Shown here: positions 47,438 to 57,215 of the stretch, in pieces
How positions within the stretch are numbered: the stretch's first letter is position 1
How the letters are laid out: every line of letters starts with the position of its first letter
From: CBDBJK01 sp965206395
Lineage (GTDB): Bacteria; Chloroflexota; Dehalococcoidia; Lucifugimonadales; CATOSD01
NCBI GenBank assembly: GCA_965206395.1
Contig: CBDBJK010000036.1
Coordinates: 310,001-374,000 of the forward strand
Length of the DNA: 64,000 bases
Reading direction: 5' to 3'
The notes under the pieces: generated by a model
The model's database searches: none
The model's input: the letters and a program-made list of their open reading frames with translations, nothing else
What the model was told of the DNA's origin: nothing
Translations under genes and position numbers: made by a program

Positions 47438-47720
47438 TTGTGGAGCGCAAAGATCAGTCTAGGAACTCTTTCGAGTCTGGAAGAAGCCACTTCCTGTGCT
47501 CTTGAGGGTGTGGTCAATGATGTGGCCCAGTCGGTAAGAGGGGCTGGTGTGGTGAATATGGATGAGACGGGCTGGAGAGAGGATAATGGTCGTGCCTGGC
47601 TGTGGACGGCAGTGGTTGAAGGAATGAGCTTGTTCCATATCGAGCCCAGGCGGAGCGGTGATGTGGTTGAGAAGCTGCTTGGGGAGGACTTTTCTGGAGT
47701 TGTGGGAACTTCGCTTCTTT
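47438..47720 (+). pseudogene. IS66-family transposase fragment
   Basis: NMDETGWREDNGRAWLWTAV and LFHIEPRRSGDVVEKLLGED with FSGVV are the IS66 core around its first catalytic Asp. Both ends are missing, and the frame runs directly into an ISL3 fragment. Confidence 0.75.
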
Positions 47721-47763
47721 CTCGGGTCACAGCGCCCGGTTCCCCTCACATGCTTTCGCCTCC

Positions 47764-48080
47764 TCGTCCTGACCGTGAACAATCCCGGAATCGTGAGAAG
47801 GCGAGGATGGCACAGCGATATGAAACTATTCGCAGTTTATCCAGCAAGGGGATGAACAAATCCGCGATAGCAAGAGCGTTGGGATTAGATCGAAAAACCG
47901 TGATGAAATATCTACGGACGGACTCTGTGCCTGAGCGATCGAGACAAAGAAGGAAGTCTGGAACACTGGCCCCTTATGAAGGCTACATTCTTGAACGTTT
48001 TAGGCAGGGATGTTTGAATTCGATGGGCTTATGGCGAGAGATTGTGGCACTTGGGTATTCTGGCAGTTATCAGACAGTTA
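47764..48080 (+). pseudogene. ISL3-family transposase, internal fragment
   Basis: RMAQRYETIRSLSSKGMNKS with AIARALGLDRKTVMKYL is the ISL3 helix-turn-helix insert; GCLNSMGLWREIVALGYSGS and YQTV follow. It stops at a TA where a second-type IS630 element starts. Its continuation (IRYLRELAAGEAQ) is at 35,218, the other end of the 13.8-kb segment. Confidence 0.8.
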
Positions 48081-48083
48081 TAG

Positions 48084-48710
48084 TCATTCCAGATAATTTA
48101 CATACGATCTCACGACCTCGTCGATTGTGGTGTCGGCAGGAAGAAACTGTCTTCGTCTTTTCATGATTGCGAAGTCATTTTCGATGGGGTTAAAGTCTGG
48201 CGAGTAGGGAGGCAGAAATAAGAGAGAGTGTCCAGCTTCCTCAATAAGTTGCCTGGTCAGGGCGGTTTTGTGAAAGGTTGCGTTATCCATGATTATGGTT
48301 GAATTTTCAGCCAATTCTTTGAACAGGTGATTGTCAAGCCAGTAGTTGTACAACGTAGCATCGGTGCTGCCTTCGAACAGGATAGGAGCGAGCAGCTTCT
48401 TGCCCTGCCTGGCTGAAATCAGGCTGGTGCGAGGACGCTTTTTGCCACTGCGTTCACCGTATACCTTCTTTCCTCGAAGCCCCCAACCATGCGTTCTGTG
48501 AGTTGTGCGCTCAAATCCACTCTCATCCAGATACACTATGCTTTCGCTTCCCTTGTCCTTGACGACCTGGCGCAGTGTTCTCAAGTAGCCGATACGCTTT
48601 TCATGGTTCCTCTCGCTGTAGCGCATCGCTTTTTTTGTACGTCAGATCCATCTTACGCATCATTGACCAGACGGCATTGATGCGCACCCCGAAGGGTTCA
48701 GCTCGCTCTC
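48084..48710 (-). pseudogene. IS630-family transposase (second type), C-terminal half
   Basis: After RERAEPFGVRINAVWSMMRK and a frameshift near an A7 run, the frame has the DDE core: ESIVYLDESGFERTTHRTHG, STIIMDNATFHKTALTRQLI and FLPPYSPDFNPIENDFAIMK. The N-terminal half is at 34,953-35,172. The element's ends (TATAGTCATTCCA at 48,079; TATAGTCAATCCA, complement, at 35,217) flank the two halves. Confidence 0.85.
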
Positions 48711-49792
48711 TCAGTATTGGACTTTGGACAAGATGAAATTGTGAGGTGAAATTGGACTGCGCAGCAAAACTGCCCCATAGTTGGGGATTATGGAAGCAAA
48801 ACAGGCAACCACCCAACTGGAACAGTTTCGCCAACGAGTTTACCAGAGTTTTGACCTCCGCGCCGATGCAACAATGGAGTTGATTGATGCACTTTCCAGC
48901 AACACTACGGCTCGGTCGGTGGTTGAACTGAGCTTGAGTCCCTATTTCCATCACCACTACAGCAGCGTGAATGATGCTATCGACAACTTCTTCGATGCAT
49001 CCGATCCACAGCACTCAGATGCGGAACGTCGCCAGAAAGAACGAGAGATGATGCGCATTGTTGCCAATGAGCTTGAGACGCCCCAGAGTCGCAAGTTCTG
49101 GCTGTTTGCCATGGATGCTACTCCGGTACCACGACGCTTTGCCAAAACCTTGTCTGATCGGGGCTTCGTTTACCAGCCGAATACCCTTCGAGGTAACAAG
49201 CCGGTCACCATCGGCCATCAGTATTCGCATATGGCCTTTTTGCCCGAGAAGACAGCTGCATCCAGTCCGCCTTGGATTGTCCCCTTGTTGGTGCGCCGTA
49301 TCACCACTCAAGAGACGGAGACTCAGGTGGGTGTGGAACAAGTCACCGCGTTGATGAGCGATGAGACTCTGCCATTCCACGACGATCTGTGCGTCCAGGT
49401 TGAGGACAGTCGATATAGCACACCTCAGTTCCTGAGCCAGGTCGGCAAGCATGACAATCTGATCACCATCGCCCGGCTGCGCAGCAATCGTAATCTGTAT
49501 TGCTCAGTTCAGTCGGTAGAACAATTAGGCCGCGGTCACCCAACGTGGTATGGGGAGCGCTTCCGTTTGCATGATTGCACTACCTGGGGTGAACCGGATG
49601 AGGTGACCCAGACATCCCACATCAGCAGGCGTGGTCACACCTACACCGTGCATATCCAGGCCTGGGATAATCTCTTGATGAGTGGCAAGCGAGACTACCC
49701 CATGCATGAGCATCCCTTCACTCTGGTGCTAATTCGCATGCTGGATGCCGATGGTCGCCCTGTCTTCAAGCGCACTATGTGGCTCGTGGTGC

Positions 49793-51045
49793 TAGTGGTC
49801 CAACATCATTGAAATGAATACCATGATAGTCATTGTTCCTCTTGGGGGTTCAATCGTAACGTTGAACCGAGGAGGAACCATGATGTCTACCAAGAAGTAC
49901 CGTATCAGACTGACTACCGACGAACAACAGGAACTCAACGCCTTGGTCTCACGCGGTCGGGCTGCGGCGTACAAACAGACCCATGCGCGCATTCTGCTGA
50001 TGAGCGATGAGTCACGCTCGGACGGGGGAATGAAGGACGCGGACATCACCAGCGCGCTCGGTGTGGGACAGTCAACGGTCGAGCGAATACGCAAGCGCTG
50101 TGTGGAGGAGGGGGTCGAGTCTGCGCTGAATCGCAAAAAGCAACTGCGTCGGCGTCAAAAGAGACTGGACGGCGAAGGTGAAGCACGGTTGATAGCGATG
50201 GCCTGCGGGGAACCGCCGGAGGGGCGTGCCAGTTGGACCCTGAAGCTGTTGGCTGACCAGTTGGTCGAGTGTGAGATAGTCGGGACCATTAGCACCGAGA
50301 CGGTTCGCCAGGCGCTTAAAAAAAAACGAACTGAAGCCGTGGCTGAAGCAGAGTTGGTGCATCCCGCCCGGTCAGAGCGCGGAGTTTGTGTGCGTGATGG
50401 AAGACGCGATGGAAGACGTACTGGAGGTCTACCAACGGCCGTACGATGGGAATGAGGTTCTGGTGTGCATGGATGAGACGAGCAAACAGCAAGTCAAGGA
50501 GACGCGAGTGCCGCGTCCCGCAGCGCCCGGCTTATCGGCGGCATACGACTACGAATACGAGCGCAATGGAGTGAGCAGCCTGTTCATGCTGTTTGCACCG
50601 TTGGACGGATGGCGCCGAGTCGAGGTCAGAGAGCGTCGCACGAAGGTGGACTGGGCGCATGTGATAAAGAAACTGGTCGACGAGGACTACCCTGACAGAG
50701 ACCGGATCGTGCTGGTAATGGACAATCTCAACACTCACAAGCTGTCCTCGCTATACGAGGCATTCGAGCCTGCTGAGGCGAGGCGTATAGCTGAGCGACT
50801 GGAGATACACTACACTCCCAAACACGGGAGTTGGTTGAATATGGCGGAGATAGAGATCGGTGTGCTGGCTCGACAGTGCCTGGACCGACGGATTGCCAAT
50901 CAAGACATCCTGCGCGGCGAGGTCAATGCTTGGCAGAATCAAATCAACCGGGATGTGATACGAGTGGATTGGCGCTTCACTACCGAGGATGCGCGCATCA
51001 AGCTAAAGTCACTCTACCCATCAATACAAAAACGTTGAACCACTA
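49793..51045 (+). mobile_element. IS630-type element, copy D
   Basis: Inserted in the IS4-like transposase at CTAG with TA duplicated. Confidence 0.95.
49880..51038 (+). CDS. IS630-type transposase, copy D
   Basis: Two-frame layout as in copy A with A9 run. Distinguishing changes: second frame begins MCVMEDAMEDV, and NQINRD replaces NQRNRD near the end. The catalytic residues are intact. Confidence 0.9.
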
Positions 51046-51557
51046 GGGGAACGACGCCACCAACTATCTCTGATCAAGGTACATCAGGCCTATACACAAC
51101 GCTACGACCTAGAACACTTCTTCCGCTTTGGCAAACAGCGGCTGTTGATGGCCAGTTATCAGACTCCTGACGTCGAACACGAGGAGAACTGGTGTCATCT
51201 CGTCCAACTGGCCTATGTGCAACTTTGGCTCGCTCGCTGTTTGGCAAACACATTGCCACGAGAGTGGGAACGGTACTCATCAAAGCCCAAATCCGCTGTC
51301 ACTTCGCCGAGCATGGTCCAGCGAGACTTCGGGAGAATTATTCAGCAGATTGGCACACCGGTGGCGGTGCCCAAACCCAGAGGTAAATCACCTGGGCGGG
51401 CCAAAGGAGCAAAGTTGGTGCCACGAGAACGCCATACGGTGATCAAAAAGACCATCAAAGTGCTCAAAGCGGGCTGAAAACTCTCCAAACTCTCAACTGT
51501 CAGGCTGTTTTGGTAGCTCGGTTCGAACCGAGTTACTCGCCTTTGTCCAAAGTCCAA

Positions 51558-52456
51558 TAATATAGATTAGGGCGGTTAAATCGACCAAACTGCCTATGCG
51601 TGTTTCGTAACTCTAGAAGGCGACTTCGGCCTCTCTCGTCAACCTCGGGATATTGTTTAACTACTTCCTCTTCACTTTTAGCGATTGACAGCTCAGACTC
51701 TAGAGCTGTCCGTGTGTAAACGAGAAGATAGTCGTGGCTTCGAGAGAAATGCTCTCGAAGAACTCTCCCCTTGCGATTGGAGAGAACTGTAATCTGTGCC
51801 ACAAAGTTCTCTTCTCCGAATACCTCATTCATCAGCATCGTAAGATTATGTACCTCGTGGTCATCAATACTGATATATATCACGCCATCCTCAACGAGAA
51901 GTTGTCGGGACAGGGACAATCGTGGATACATCATAGACAGCCAGTAAGAGTGATATCGACCACTGGTCTCAGGATTACTGGTCAAGAGGTCACCATTGTC
52001 ATTTTTCTGTCCAGTTGTTCGTAAGTAGTAGTCAAGAGGATCAACGTAATTATCGGGATAAACAAAGTCATGGCCTGTGTTATAAGGCGGGTCAATATAG
52101 ATCATCTTTACTCGCCCGAAGTAGGGTCGATAAAGAAGCTTCAGGGTTTCCAGGTTCTCCCCTTCGATGAATATATTCTGAGTAGTATCGAAGTTTACCG
52201 ACTCAGCTTTGTCGGGGACGAGGGCCGCTCTACTCGGTGTCTGAGAAATGCGGATCGCGTCTTTCTTGCCAGCCCAGCCGAACAGGTAGCGTTCAGGGCG
52301 GTCATCTACCAACTCCCCCAAGGTTTCCCTGAGCTTATCGAAATCTATTTTCTCTTCAGTGAAGACCTGTGGGAGAAGGGCCTTCAATTGCTGTATTAAT
52401 TCGTCATTAGGACTCGGTGAGGTCATCTCCACTCTTTCAACTTGTTCCTTGACCAC
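51558..52456 (-). pseudogene. mod: Type III DNA methyltransferase Mod, N-terminal fragment (piece 1 of 3)
   Basis: Starts about 52456 (a second ATG lies ten codons on, MTSPSPNDELIQQLKALLPQ). It contains the catalytic motif IV KMIYIDPPYNTGHDFVYPDN and the N-terminal domain of type III Mod proteins. It ends at NRPNLYY, where the 16.9-kb insertion enters. Joined to pieces 2 and 3 with single copies of each target, the gene has 646 codons without interruption (645 aa), normal for Mod. DPPY before the AdoMet motif is the beta-class order and predicts adenine N6 methylation. Broken, it should be inactive; its res partner is broken too. Confidence 0.9.
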
Positions 52457-52855
52457 CAGGTTGACTCCTTTTGATGAAGTGTCTCTTTAATGAAGGCCTT
52501 TTGCTGAAATCAAACTGTCACGGGCGTACTCATATCTATAGTCAAATTCACTAAGCCATGCCCCTACGTCAGCCTACCAAGATTGATGTCTAAGCAATGG
52601 TTAGCAATTCTTGAGTCTCCGTGACCTAGTATTCATACCTATTCCCCTTCACGAACCCATCCCAAACACGTACATAAGGGGGTGTAATTCATAGGTGCTC
52701 TGGAGTGTATGAGTGCAGGTTTGAAGGGTATTGAGCACACATTTAACACAGTATGTTTGCCTACTTGATACCCCCTGATACCCCATTTCAAGACAGAATC
52801 TTGTCTGAGGCATGACACCCCTAATTGAAAGAGGCTCCGCCTACCCTCAATTGGC
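52457..52855. other. Upstream region of the restriction-modification operon
   Basis: About 400 bp, probably with the mod promoter. It has one copy of a long motif shared with 54,130 and a tandem GATACCCC pair near 52,770-52,785. No gene. Confidence 0.4.
52516..52563. repeat. Shared island motif, copy 1
   Basis: Starts TGTCACGGGC and ends ACTAAGCCATGCCC, 48 bp overall. The second copy at 54,130-54,178 has the same two blocks, 49 bp overall, with different sequence between. Role unknown. Confidence 0.5.
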
Positions 52856-54108
52856 TAGTGGTCCAACATCATTGAAATGAATACCATGATAGTCATTGTT
52901 CCTCTTGGGGGTTCAATCGTAACGTTGAACCGAGGAGGAACCATGATGTCTACCAAGAAGTACCGTATCAGACTGACTACCGACGAACAACAGGAACTCA
53001 ACGCCTTGGTCTCACGCGGTCGGGCTGCGGCGTACAAACAGACCCATGCGCGCATTCTGCTGATGAGCGATGAGTCACGCTCGGACAGGGGAATGAAGGA
53101 CGCGGACATCACCAGCGCGCTCGGTGTGGGACAGTCAACGGTCGAGCGAATACGCAAGCGCTGTGTGGAGGAGGGGGTCGAGTCTGCGCTGAACCGCAAA
53201 AAGCAACTGCGTCGGCGTCAAAAGAGACTGGACGGCGAAGGTGAAGCACGGTTGATAGCGATGGCCTGCGGGGAACCGCCGGAGGGGCGTGCCAGTTGGA
53301 CCCTGAAGCTGTTGGCTGACCAGTTGGTCGAGTGTGAGATAGTCGGGACCATTAGCACCGAGACGGTTCGCCAGGCGCTTAAAAAAAAACGAACTGAAGC
53401 CGTGGCTGAAGCAGAGTTGGTGCATCCCGCCCGGTCAGAGCGCGGAGTTTGTGTGCGCGATGGAAGACGTGATGGAAGACGTACTGGAGGTCTACCAACG
53501 GCCGTACGATGGGAATGAGGTTCTGGTGTGCATGGATGAGACGAGCAAACAGCAAGTCAAGGAGACGCGAGTGCCGCGTCCCGCAGCGCCCGGCTTATCG
53601 GCGGCATACGACTACGAATACGAGCGCAATGGAGTGAGCAGCCTGTTCATGCTGTTTGCACCGTTGGACGGATGGCGCCGAGTCGAGGTCAGAGAGCGTC
53701 GCACGAAGGTGGACTGGGCGCATGTGATAAAGAAACTGGTCGACGAGGACTACCCTGACAGAGACCGGATCGTGCTGGTAATGGACAATCTCAACACTCA
53801 CAAGCTGTCCTCGCTATACGAGGCATTCGAGCCTGCTGAGGCGAGGCGTATAGCTGAGCGACTGGAGATACACTACACTCCCAAACACGGGAGTTGGTTG
53901 AATATGGCGGAGATAGAGATCGGTGTGCTGGCTCGACAGTGCCTGGACCGACGGATTGCCAATCAAGACATCCTGCGCGGCGAGGTCAATGCTTGGCAGA
54001 ATCAACGCAACCGGGATGTGATACGAGTGGATTGGCGCTTCACTACCGAGGATGCGCGCATCAAGCTAAAGTCACTCTACCCATCAATACAAAAACGTTG
54101 AACCACTA
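52856..54108 (+). mobile_element. IS630-type element, copy E
   Basis: At CTAG with TA duplicated, in the non-coding region between mod and the AsnC-like gene; the only copy outside a recognisable gene. Confidence 0.95.
52943..54101 (+). CDS. IS630-type transposase, copy E
   Basis: Intact two-frame transposase; differs from copy B by SRSDRGMKD for SRSDGGMKD in the first frame and has two MEDV units. Confidence 0.9.
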
Positions 54109-54129
54109 GCCTTTTAGACAAATAACATT

Positions 54130-54178
54130 GTCACGGGCCTATATATCCTATATATAGGATACGACTAAGCCATGCCCG
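54130..54178. repeat. Shared island motif, copy 2, with an 18-bp palindrome
   Basis: Second copy of the TGTCACGGGC ... ACTAAGCCATGCCC motif. Its interior is a perfect palindrome, TATCCTATATATAGGATA (54144-54161), absent from copy 1. It could be a repressor-binding site. Confidence 0.5.
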
Positions 54179-54288
54179 CCCGCCTTCGCCAAGTCATTCT
54201 AACTTGACACGCACCGACTCAATGCTAGAGTATGAATGTTAAGAGAATACCCGTGCCCTAGACGACCACACCGAAGTCACGCTTCTTA

Positions 54289-55168
54289 GAGCGTCTAACA
54301 AAACCTAATAAAAGGGGTTAGAATCTGGACATTCTCTGGAGGAGGATGACCTAATGTCTAAGCCCCTTGTAAGCGATGAATTCTGGGAACTGGTGCAACC
54401 TTTACTGCCGCCACAACCACCGAAGCCGAAAGGAGGAAGGCCCAGGATACCTGACAGACAGGTCCTAAGTGGGATACTGTTCGTGCTAAAGACAGGCATT
54501 GGCTGGGAAGACCTACCCAAGGAGATGGACTGTGGCAGTGGGATGACCTGCTGGAGGCGCCTCAGAGATTGGCACCAGTCGGGAGTCTGGGAGCGCATCC
54601 ACTTGGTATGCCTTGAGCGCCTGCAAGCAGCTGAGCGCATAGACTGGACTCGCGCAGTGCTGGACAGTGCTTCAGTGCGAGCAGTTTTTGGGGGCAGAAA
54701 ACAGGCCCCAACCCCACGGACAGGGCGAAGGCGGGTAGCAAGCATCATATCATAACCGATGCCCAGGGCATTCCACTGGCGGTCAGGTTGACTGGCGCGA
54801 ACGCTCACGATGTCACCCAAGCCCTTGAGTTGGTGGATGCCATACCTGCTGCCAAGGGCAAGCGAGGCAGGCCTCGCAAGCGTCCTCTTCAGGCGCAGGG
54901 AGACAGAGGGTATGACTCTGAGCCTGTTCGCAAGGAGTTGAAGAAGCGACATATCTGGCCGCTGCTGGCCAAGCGAGGTGAGCCGCATGGCAGCGGGTTG
55001 GGTGTGCATAGATGGGTGGTTGAGAGAAGCCTGAGTTGGCTTCATCAGTTCCGACGCTTACGGGTTCGATATGAGCGCAGGGCAGACATACATGAGGCTT
55101 TCTTGGCCATAGGTTGTGCCATCATCTGCTCTCGCTTTCTGTTCCAATAATGGTTTTGTTAGACGCTC
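54289..55168 (+). mobile_element. IS5-family insertion sequence, copy 2 of 2
   Basis: 880 bp, same ends as copy 1 (GAGCGTCTAACAAAACC), flanked by TTA on both sides, inserted near the 3' end of the AsnC-like gene. Confidence 0.92.
54354..55150 (+). CDS. IS5-family transposase, copy 2 (two frames)
   Basis: First frame 54354-54755, second about 54690-55150, as in copy 1. It differs from copy 1 by few residues (DAIPAAKGK for DAIPAVKGK). The same -1 change is needed. Confidence 0.88.
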
Positions 55169-55682
55169 TTAGTAGCAAGGTTGACAAAACCCTCCGTCCT
55201 ACGTACCCCAGGTATAGGCCACACCTTGGTATTCAGAAACTCTAACATCTCACTGGCCGAACGTAGGGTTACCGAGAAGAAGATGTTGATGGAGCCAGTA
55301 GCGATGGTCACAAGGTTGACTTCTTCTAGCTGCCAGTTCGTCCGCAACCTCGTGCATCCTGTCAGGCGACGCCTATACACCTATCAATGCCTCTAGTCTG
55401 TACCCCATCTTTGCAGGGTTTACCAGCGCCTCAAACCGCACAAAGCCTTCCTGAACAAGCCGGTGAATACGACGACGCACCGTCTCTTCGCTAACACCTA
55501 TCTGGCGTGCGATTGCAGCATTTGTTGTCTTTCCGTCTCTTTGAAGGAAAGATATGATCTTAGAGTCTGTATCGTTCATGAGCTATCACTCCCAGGTACA
55601 TCGTACTCGGTAACGCACATTGTATTCTTATACGCCTATCATGACCTATCGTGAGACAGCGCAGGAGCCACGCACAGAGGGT

Positions 55683-55874
55683 TTAGAGCTGCGGATAGTA
55701 TAGTTGTCGCTCTGAAGCCTCTTGGTTCTTGGGTTGGGCATCATTCACTTCGCGCCGAAACCACAGGTATCCTACCGTGGACTCGACGCTGACGCTAAAT
55801 GGTTCCCATCCATCCTTTAGAAGGCTTTCAACATCTTCACTTTTTGTATGGCTTCTACGAGTAAGCTCCCACAT
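55683..55874 (-). CDS. Small hypothetical protein
   Basis: 63 aa (MWELTRRSHTKSEDVESLLK, then VGYLWFRREVNDAQ). Not recognised. The start lies 8 bp after the XRE gene on the same strand, so it probably belongs to the same transcript. The LLKDGWEPFSVSVESTVGYL pattern resembles small phage or island proteins of unknown role. Confidence 0.5.
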   Translation of the reverse strand: MWELTRRSHTKSEDVESLLKDGWEPFSVSVESTVGYLWFRREVNDAQPKNQEASERQLYYPQL

Positions 55875-55882
55875 CTATCCAA

Positions 55883-56122
55883 CTATTCCTTTCGACTTTT
55901 ACGCTGTAGATGATGCGTACCAGGGTAGCGCCGACGTGGTGGTGGCTTGCGCTTCATGAGTGTATCCAGTAGCAATAAAACGGCTTTGGAGTTCTCAGGA
56001 TAATACTTGCCGGACTCCCACCGTGACACCGTCTCTCGATGAGTCCCTACTTCGTCGGCAATCGCTGCCAACGTCCACCCATTACTACGAAGTTTGCCTA
56101 TTCGCTCTTGTACGTCATTCAT
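55883..56122 (-). CDS. XRE-family DNA-binding regulator
   Basis: 79 aa from ATG 56122 (MNDVQERIGKLRSNGWTLAA). The helix-turn-helix is AAIADEVGTHRETVSRWESG, followed by a basic tail (KRKPPPRRRYPG). It is the expected repressor of the island's gene cassette. The -10 box ends 6 bases before the ATG, so the transcript is probably leaderless. An 11-bp palindrome in its own promoter suggests autoregulation. Confidence 0.8.
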   Translation of the reverse strand: MNDVQERIGKLRSNGWTLAAIADEVGTHRETVSRWESGKYYPENSKAVLLLLDTLMKRKPPPRRRYPGTHHLQRKSRKE

Positions 56123-56128
56123 GAGTTG

Positions 56129-56157
56129 ATAATACAACACTGTGTTATTATTGTCAA
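56129..56157 (-). promoter_or_regulatory. Sigma-70-type promoter of the XRE gene with palindromic operator
   Basis: On the minus strand, TTGACA (56157-56152), 17-bp spacer, TATTAT (56134-56129). The spacer contains AACACTGTGTT (56136-56146), a perfect 11-bp palindrome placed to block RNA polymerase. Confidence 0.75.
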
Positions 56158-56192
56158 TTCATACCTTGTGTAGAATTACTCATTCAATCTTC

Positions 56193-56221
56193 TTGACAAC
56201 CGTGATGTAATGTTGTATTAT
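56193..56221 (+). promoter_or_regulatory. Sigma-70-type promoter for the rightward island cassette
   Basis: TTGACA (56193-56198), 17-bp spacer, TATTAT (56216-56221). It faces away from the XRE promoter and shares the sequence TGTTGTATTAT with it. It should drive 56,423-58,411. Confidence 0.75.
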
Positions 56222-56422
56222 ATATACATACCAACCACACGTAGGAGGTCATTCACACCGACACCACCACTCAGAACATAGGCCGCAATACTCAGGCCCA
56301 CCTATCTGCCAACCGTCCGGCAGAGGTAGCAAGCGAAGCTCTAGTAAGACCAGACTAGGCGGGTTGACTTGTCCCTGACAGCACCAACAACACGACGATA
56401 ATCAGATACGGAGGGAGTGAAT

Positions 56423-56608
56423 ATGCACTGCCCAGACTGCGGCGCTGAATGTGGCGCCACCGGAACCGACGAATTAGGAAAGAATAGTTGCTACGACTGC
56501 AGAGGATGTGAGGCCCATTGGAGCCGTAGAGTTGACACCATTGAGTATCTGTTTCCTTGGGACTCGGACGACAAGTGCGACATATGCGGGTCGAAGCCAA
56601 GAATCTAG
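56423..56608 (+). CDS. Small zinc-finger protein (three CxxC)
   Basis: 61 aa from ATG 56423 (MHCPDCGAECGATGTDELGK). CPDC, CYDC-CRGC and CDIC motifs should bind one or two zinc ions; a transcript-associated or DNA-binding role is possible. GGAGG lies seven bases upstream. First gene of the rightward cassette. Confidence 0.6.
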   Translation: MHCPDCGAECGATGTDELGKNSCYDCRGCEAHWSRRVDTIEYLFPWDSDDKCDICGSKPRI

Positions 56609-56626
56609 TAGCAGGAGGTATGAGCT

Positions 56627-56893
56627 ATGGCAAGCGTAATCCAGAAGATAGAAGCCCTGCACTGCCGCCTAGAGAAGGCAAGGGAGATAGTCGCAGAGGA
56701 TAAGGTCAAGCCTGTCCTTGGCATGCCCGACCACTGGACTGTGGAAGCCAGCGCCGGAGCCGGACATTACCTCGTCAATAGCAATTGCAGCTGCCCCGAC
56801 GCTGCGAATCGCTCAGAACTAACCAAGGGGTTGTGTAAGCATAAGCTAGCCACGCTGTTGTTTCAGGAAACCCAGGAGGAGAATGTCCAATGA
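56627..56893 (+). CDS. Small SWIM-type zinc-finger protein
   Basis: 88 aa. A helix (VIQKIEALHCRLEKAREIVA) precedes a SWIM-like zinc motif: CSCPDAANRSELTKGLCKHK, the CxC...CxH pattern. SWIM domains bind DNA or proteins. RBS AGGAGG precedes ATG 56627. The last codons overlap the next gene. Confidence 0.65.
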   Translation: MASVIQKIEALHCRLEKAREIVAEDKVKPVLGMPDHWTVEASAGAGHYLVNSNCSCPDAANRSELTKGLCKHKLATLLFQETQEENVQ

Positions 56894-57057
56894 CCCAGGA
56901 GTGCTACTGCCCAGTCTGTGAACAAGATGCCCCCCTGAATCATAAAGTAGCATTTGGAGAATATGGAGAGCCATTCATGGTTTGTGAGGGCTGCTTTGAG
57001 AATAGGCCCGAAGAGGTGATTGAGATCTGTGAGCCACAAGAAAAGGCCACCAGCTGA
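56890..57057 (+). CDS. Small zinc-ribbon protein
   Basis: 55 aa: MTQECYCPVCEQDAPLNHKV and MVCEGCFENRPEEVIEICEP. Two CxxC pairs suggest a zinc ribbon. The ATG overlaps the previous stop (ATGA-type), so translation is coupled. Function unknown. Confidence 0.6.
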   Translation: MTQECYCPVCEQDAPLNHKVAFGEYGEPFMVCEGCFENRPEEVIEICEPQEKATS

Positions 57058-57215
57058 AAGCCGATGGCCTAGAGAGGAAGAGAACACCTAAGAGGCTCGT
57101 TCTCGGCCCAATGATACCACGTTAGCCAATGTAATGAAACAAGTCGTCGCCGGTGGAAAGTTTGACGACCATGACACCGGCGACGCGCAACAAACACTCG
57201 AAAGGAGCATCTGCT

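Larger units (their letters stand above)
48790..51477 (+). pseudogene. IS4-like transposase split by IS630 copy D
   Basis: The N-terminal part (48790-49794) has SRKFWLFAMDATPVPRRFAK and FHDDLCVQVEDSRYSTPQFL, likely DDE residues. It ends at LVVL. The C-terminal part (51046-51477) starts GERRHQLSLIKVHQAYTQRY and DLEHFFRFGKQRLLMASYQT with the final Glu. Joined at one TA the gene encodes 478 aa without a stop, so it worked until the IS630 insertion. This enzyme most likely recognised the ends of the 16.9-kb insertion. Confidence 0.85.
34663..51557. mobile_element. 16.9-kb insertion in mod, bounded by two elements with the same 15-bp ends
   Basis: Outer ends are TTGGACTTTGGACAA (34,663 inward) and its complement (ending 51,557). 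TAATATA stands on both outer sides (34,656-34,662 and 51,558-51,564), a 7-bp target duplication. Deleting the insertion with one copy rejoins NRPNLYY to PLYVNPG in frame. Inside, a 290-bp element (left) and a 1.6-kb IS4-like element (right) bracket 13.8 kb that must once have been circular. Confidence 0.85.
48717..51557 (+). mobile_element. IS4-like element with TTGGACTTTGGACAA ends, interrupted by IS630 copy D
   Basis: 15-bp inverted ends at 48,717 and 51,557. Without the 1.25-kb IS630 copy it is about 1.6 kb. TCAGTA on its left side matches the right flank of the 290-bp element at 34,953. Confidence 0.85.
54258..55579 (-). pseudogene. Lrp/AsnC-family regulator, broken by an amber codon, a frameshift and an IS5-type insertion
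   Basis: From ATG 55579 the HTH is intact (SKIISFLQRDGKTTNAAIAR, then VSEETVRRRIHRLVQEGFVR). The frame stops at TAG 55373-55375 after EALIGV; the same frame continues ASPDRMHEVADELAAR. One extra A then shifts into EVNLVTIATGSINIFFSVTL, the ligand-binding domain. The IS5-type copy 2 enters near the end; removing it gives GFVNLATKKRDFGVVV and a stop at 54258. Corrected length is about 145 aa, normal for AsnC. Three lesions make it a clear pseudogene. Confidence 0.85.

Noticed and set aside
34953..48716. Plasmid with its own replication system
   Set aside because: The segment must have been circular, but I find no Rep protein, partition gene or iterons, so it may have been a transient transposition circle.
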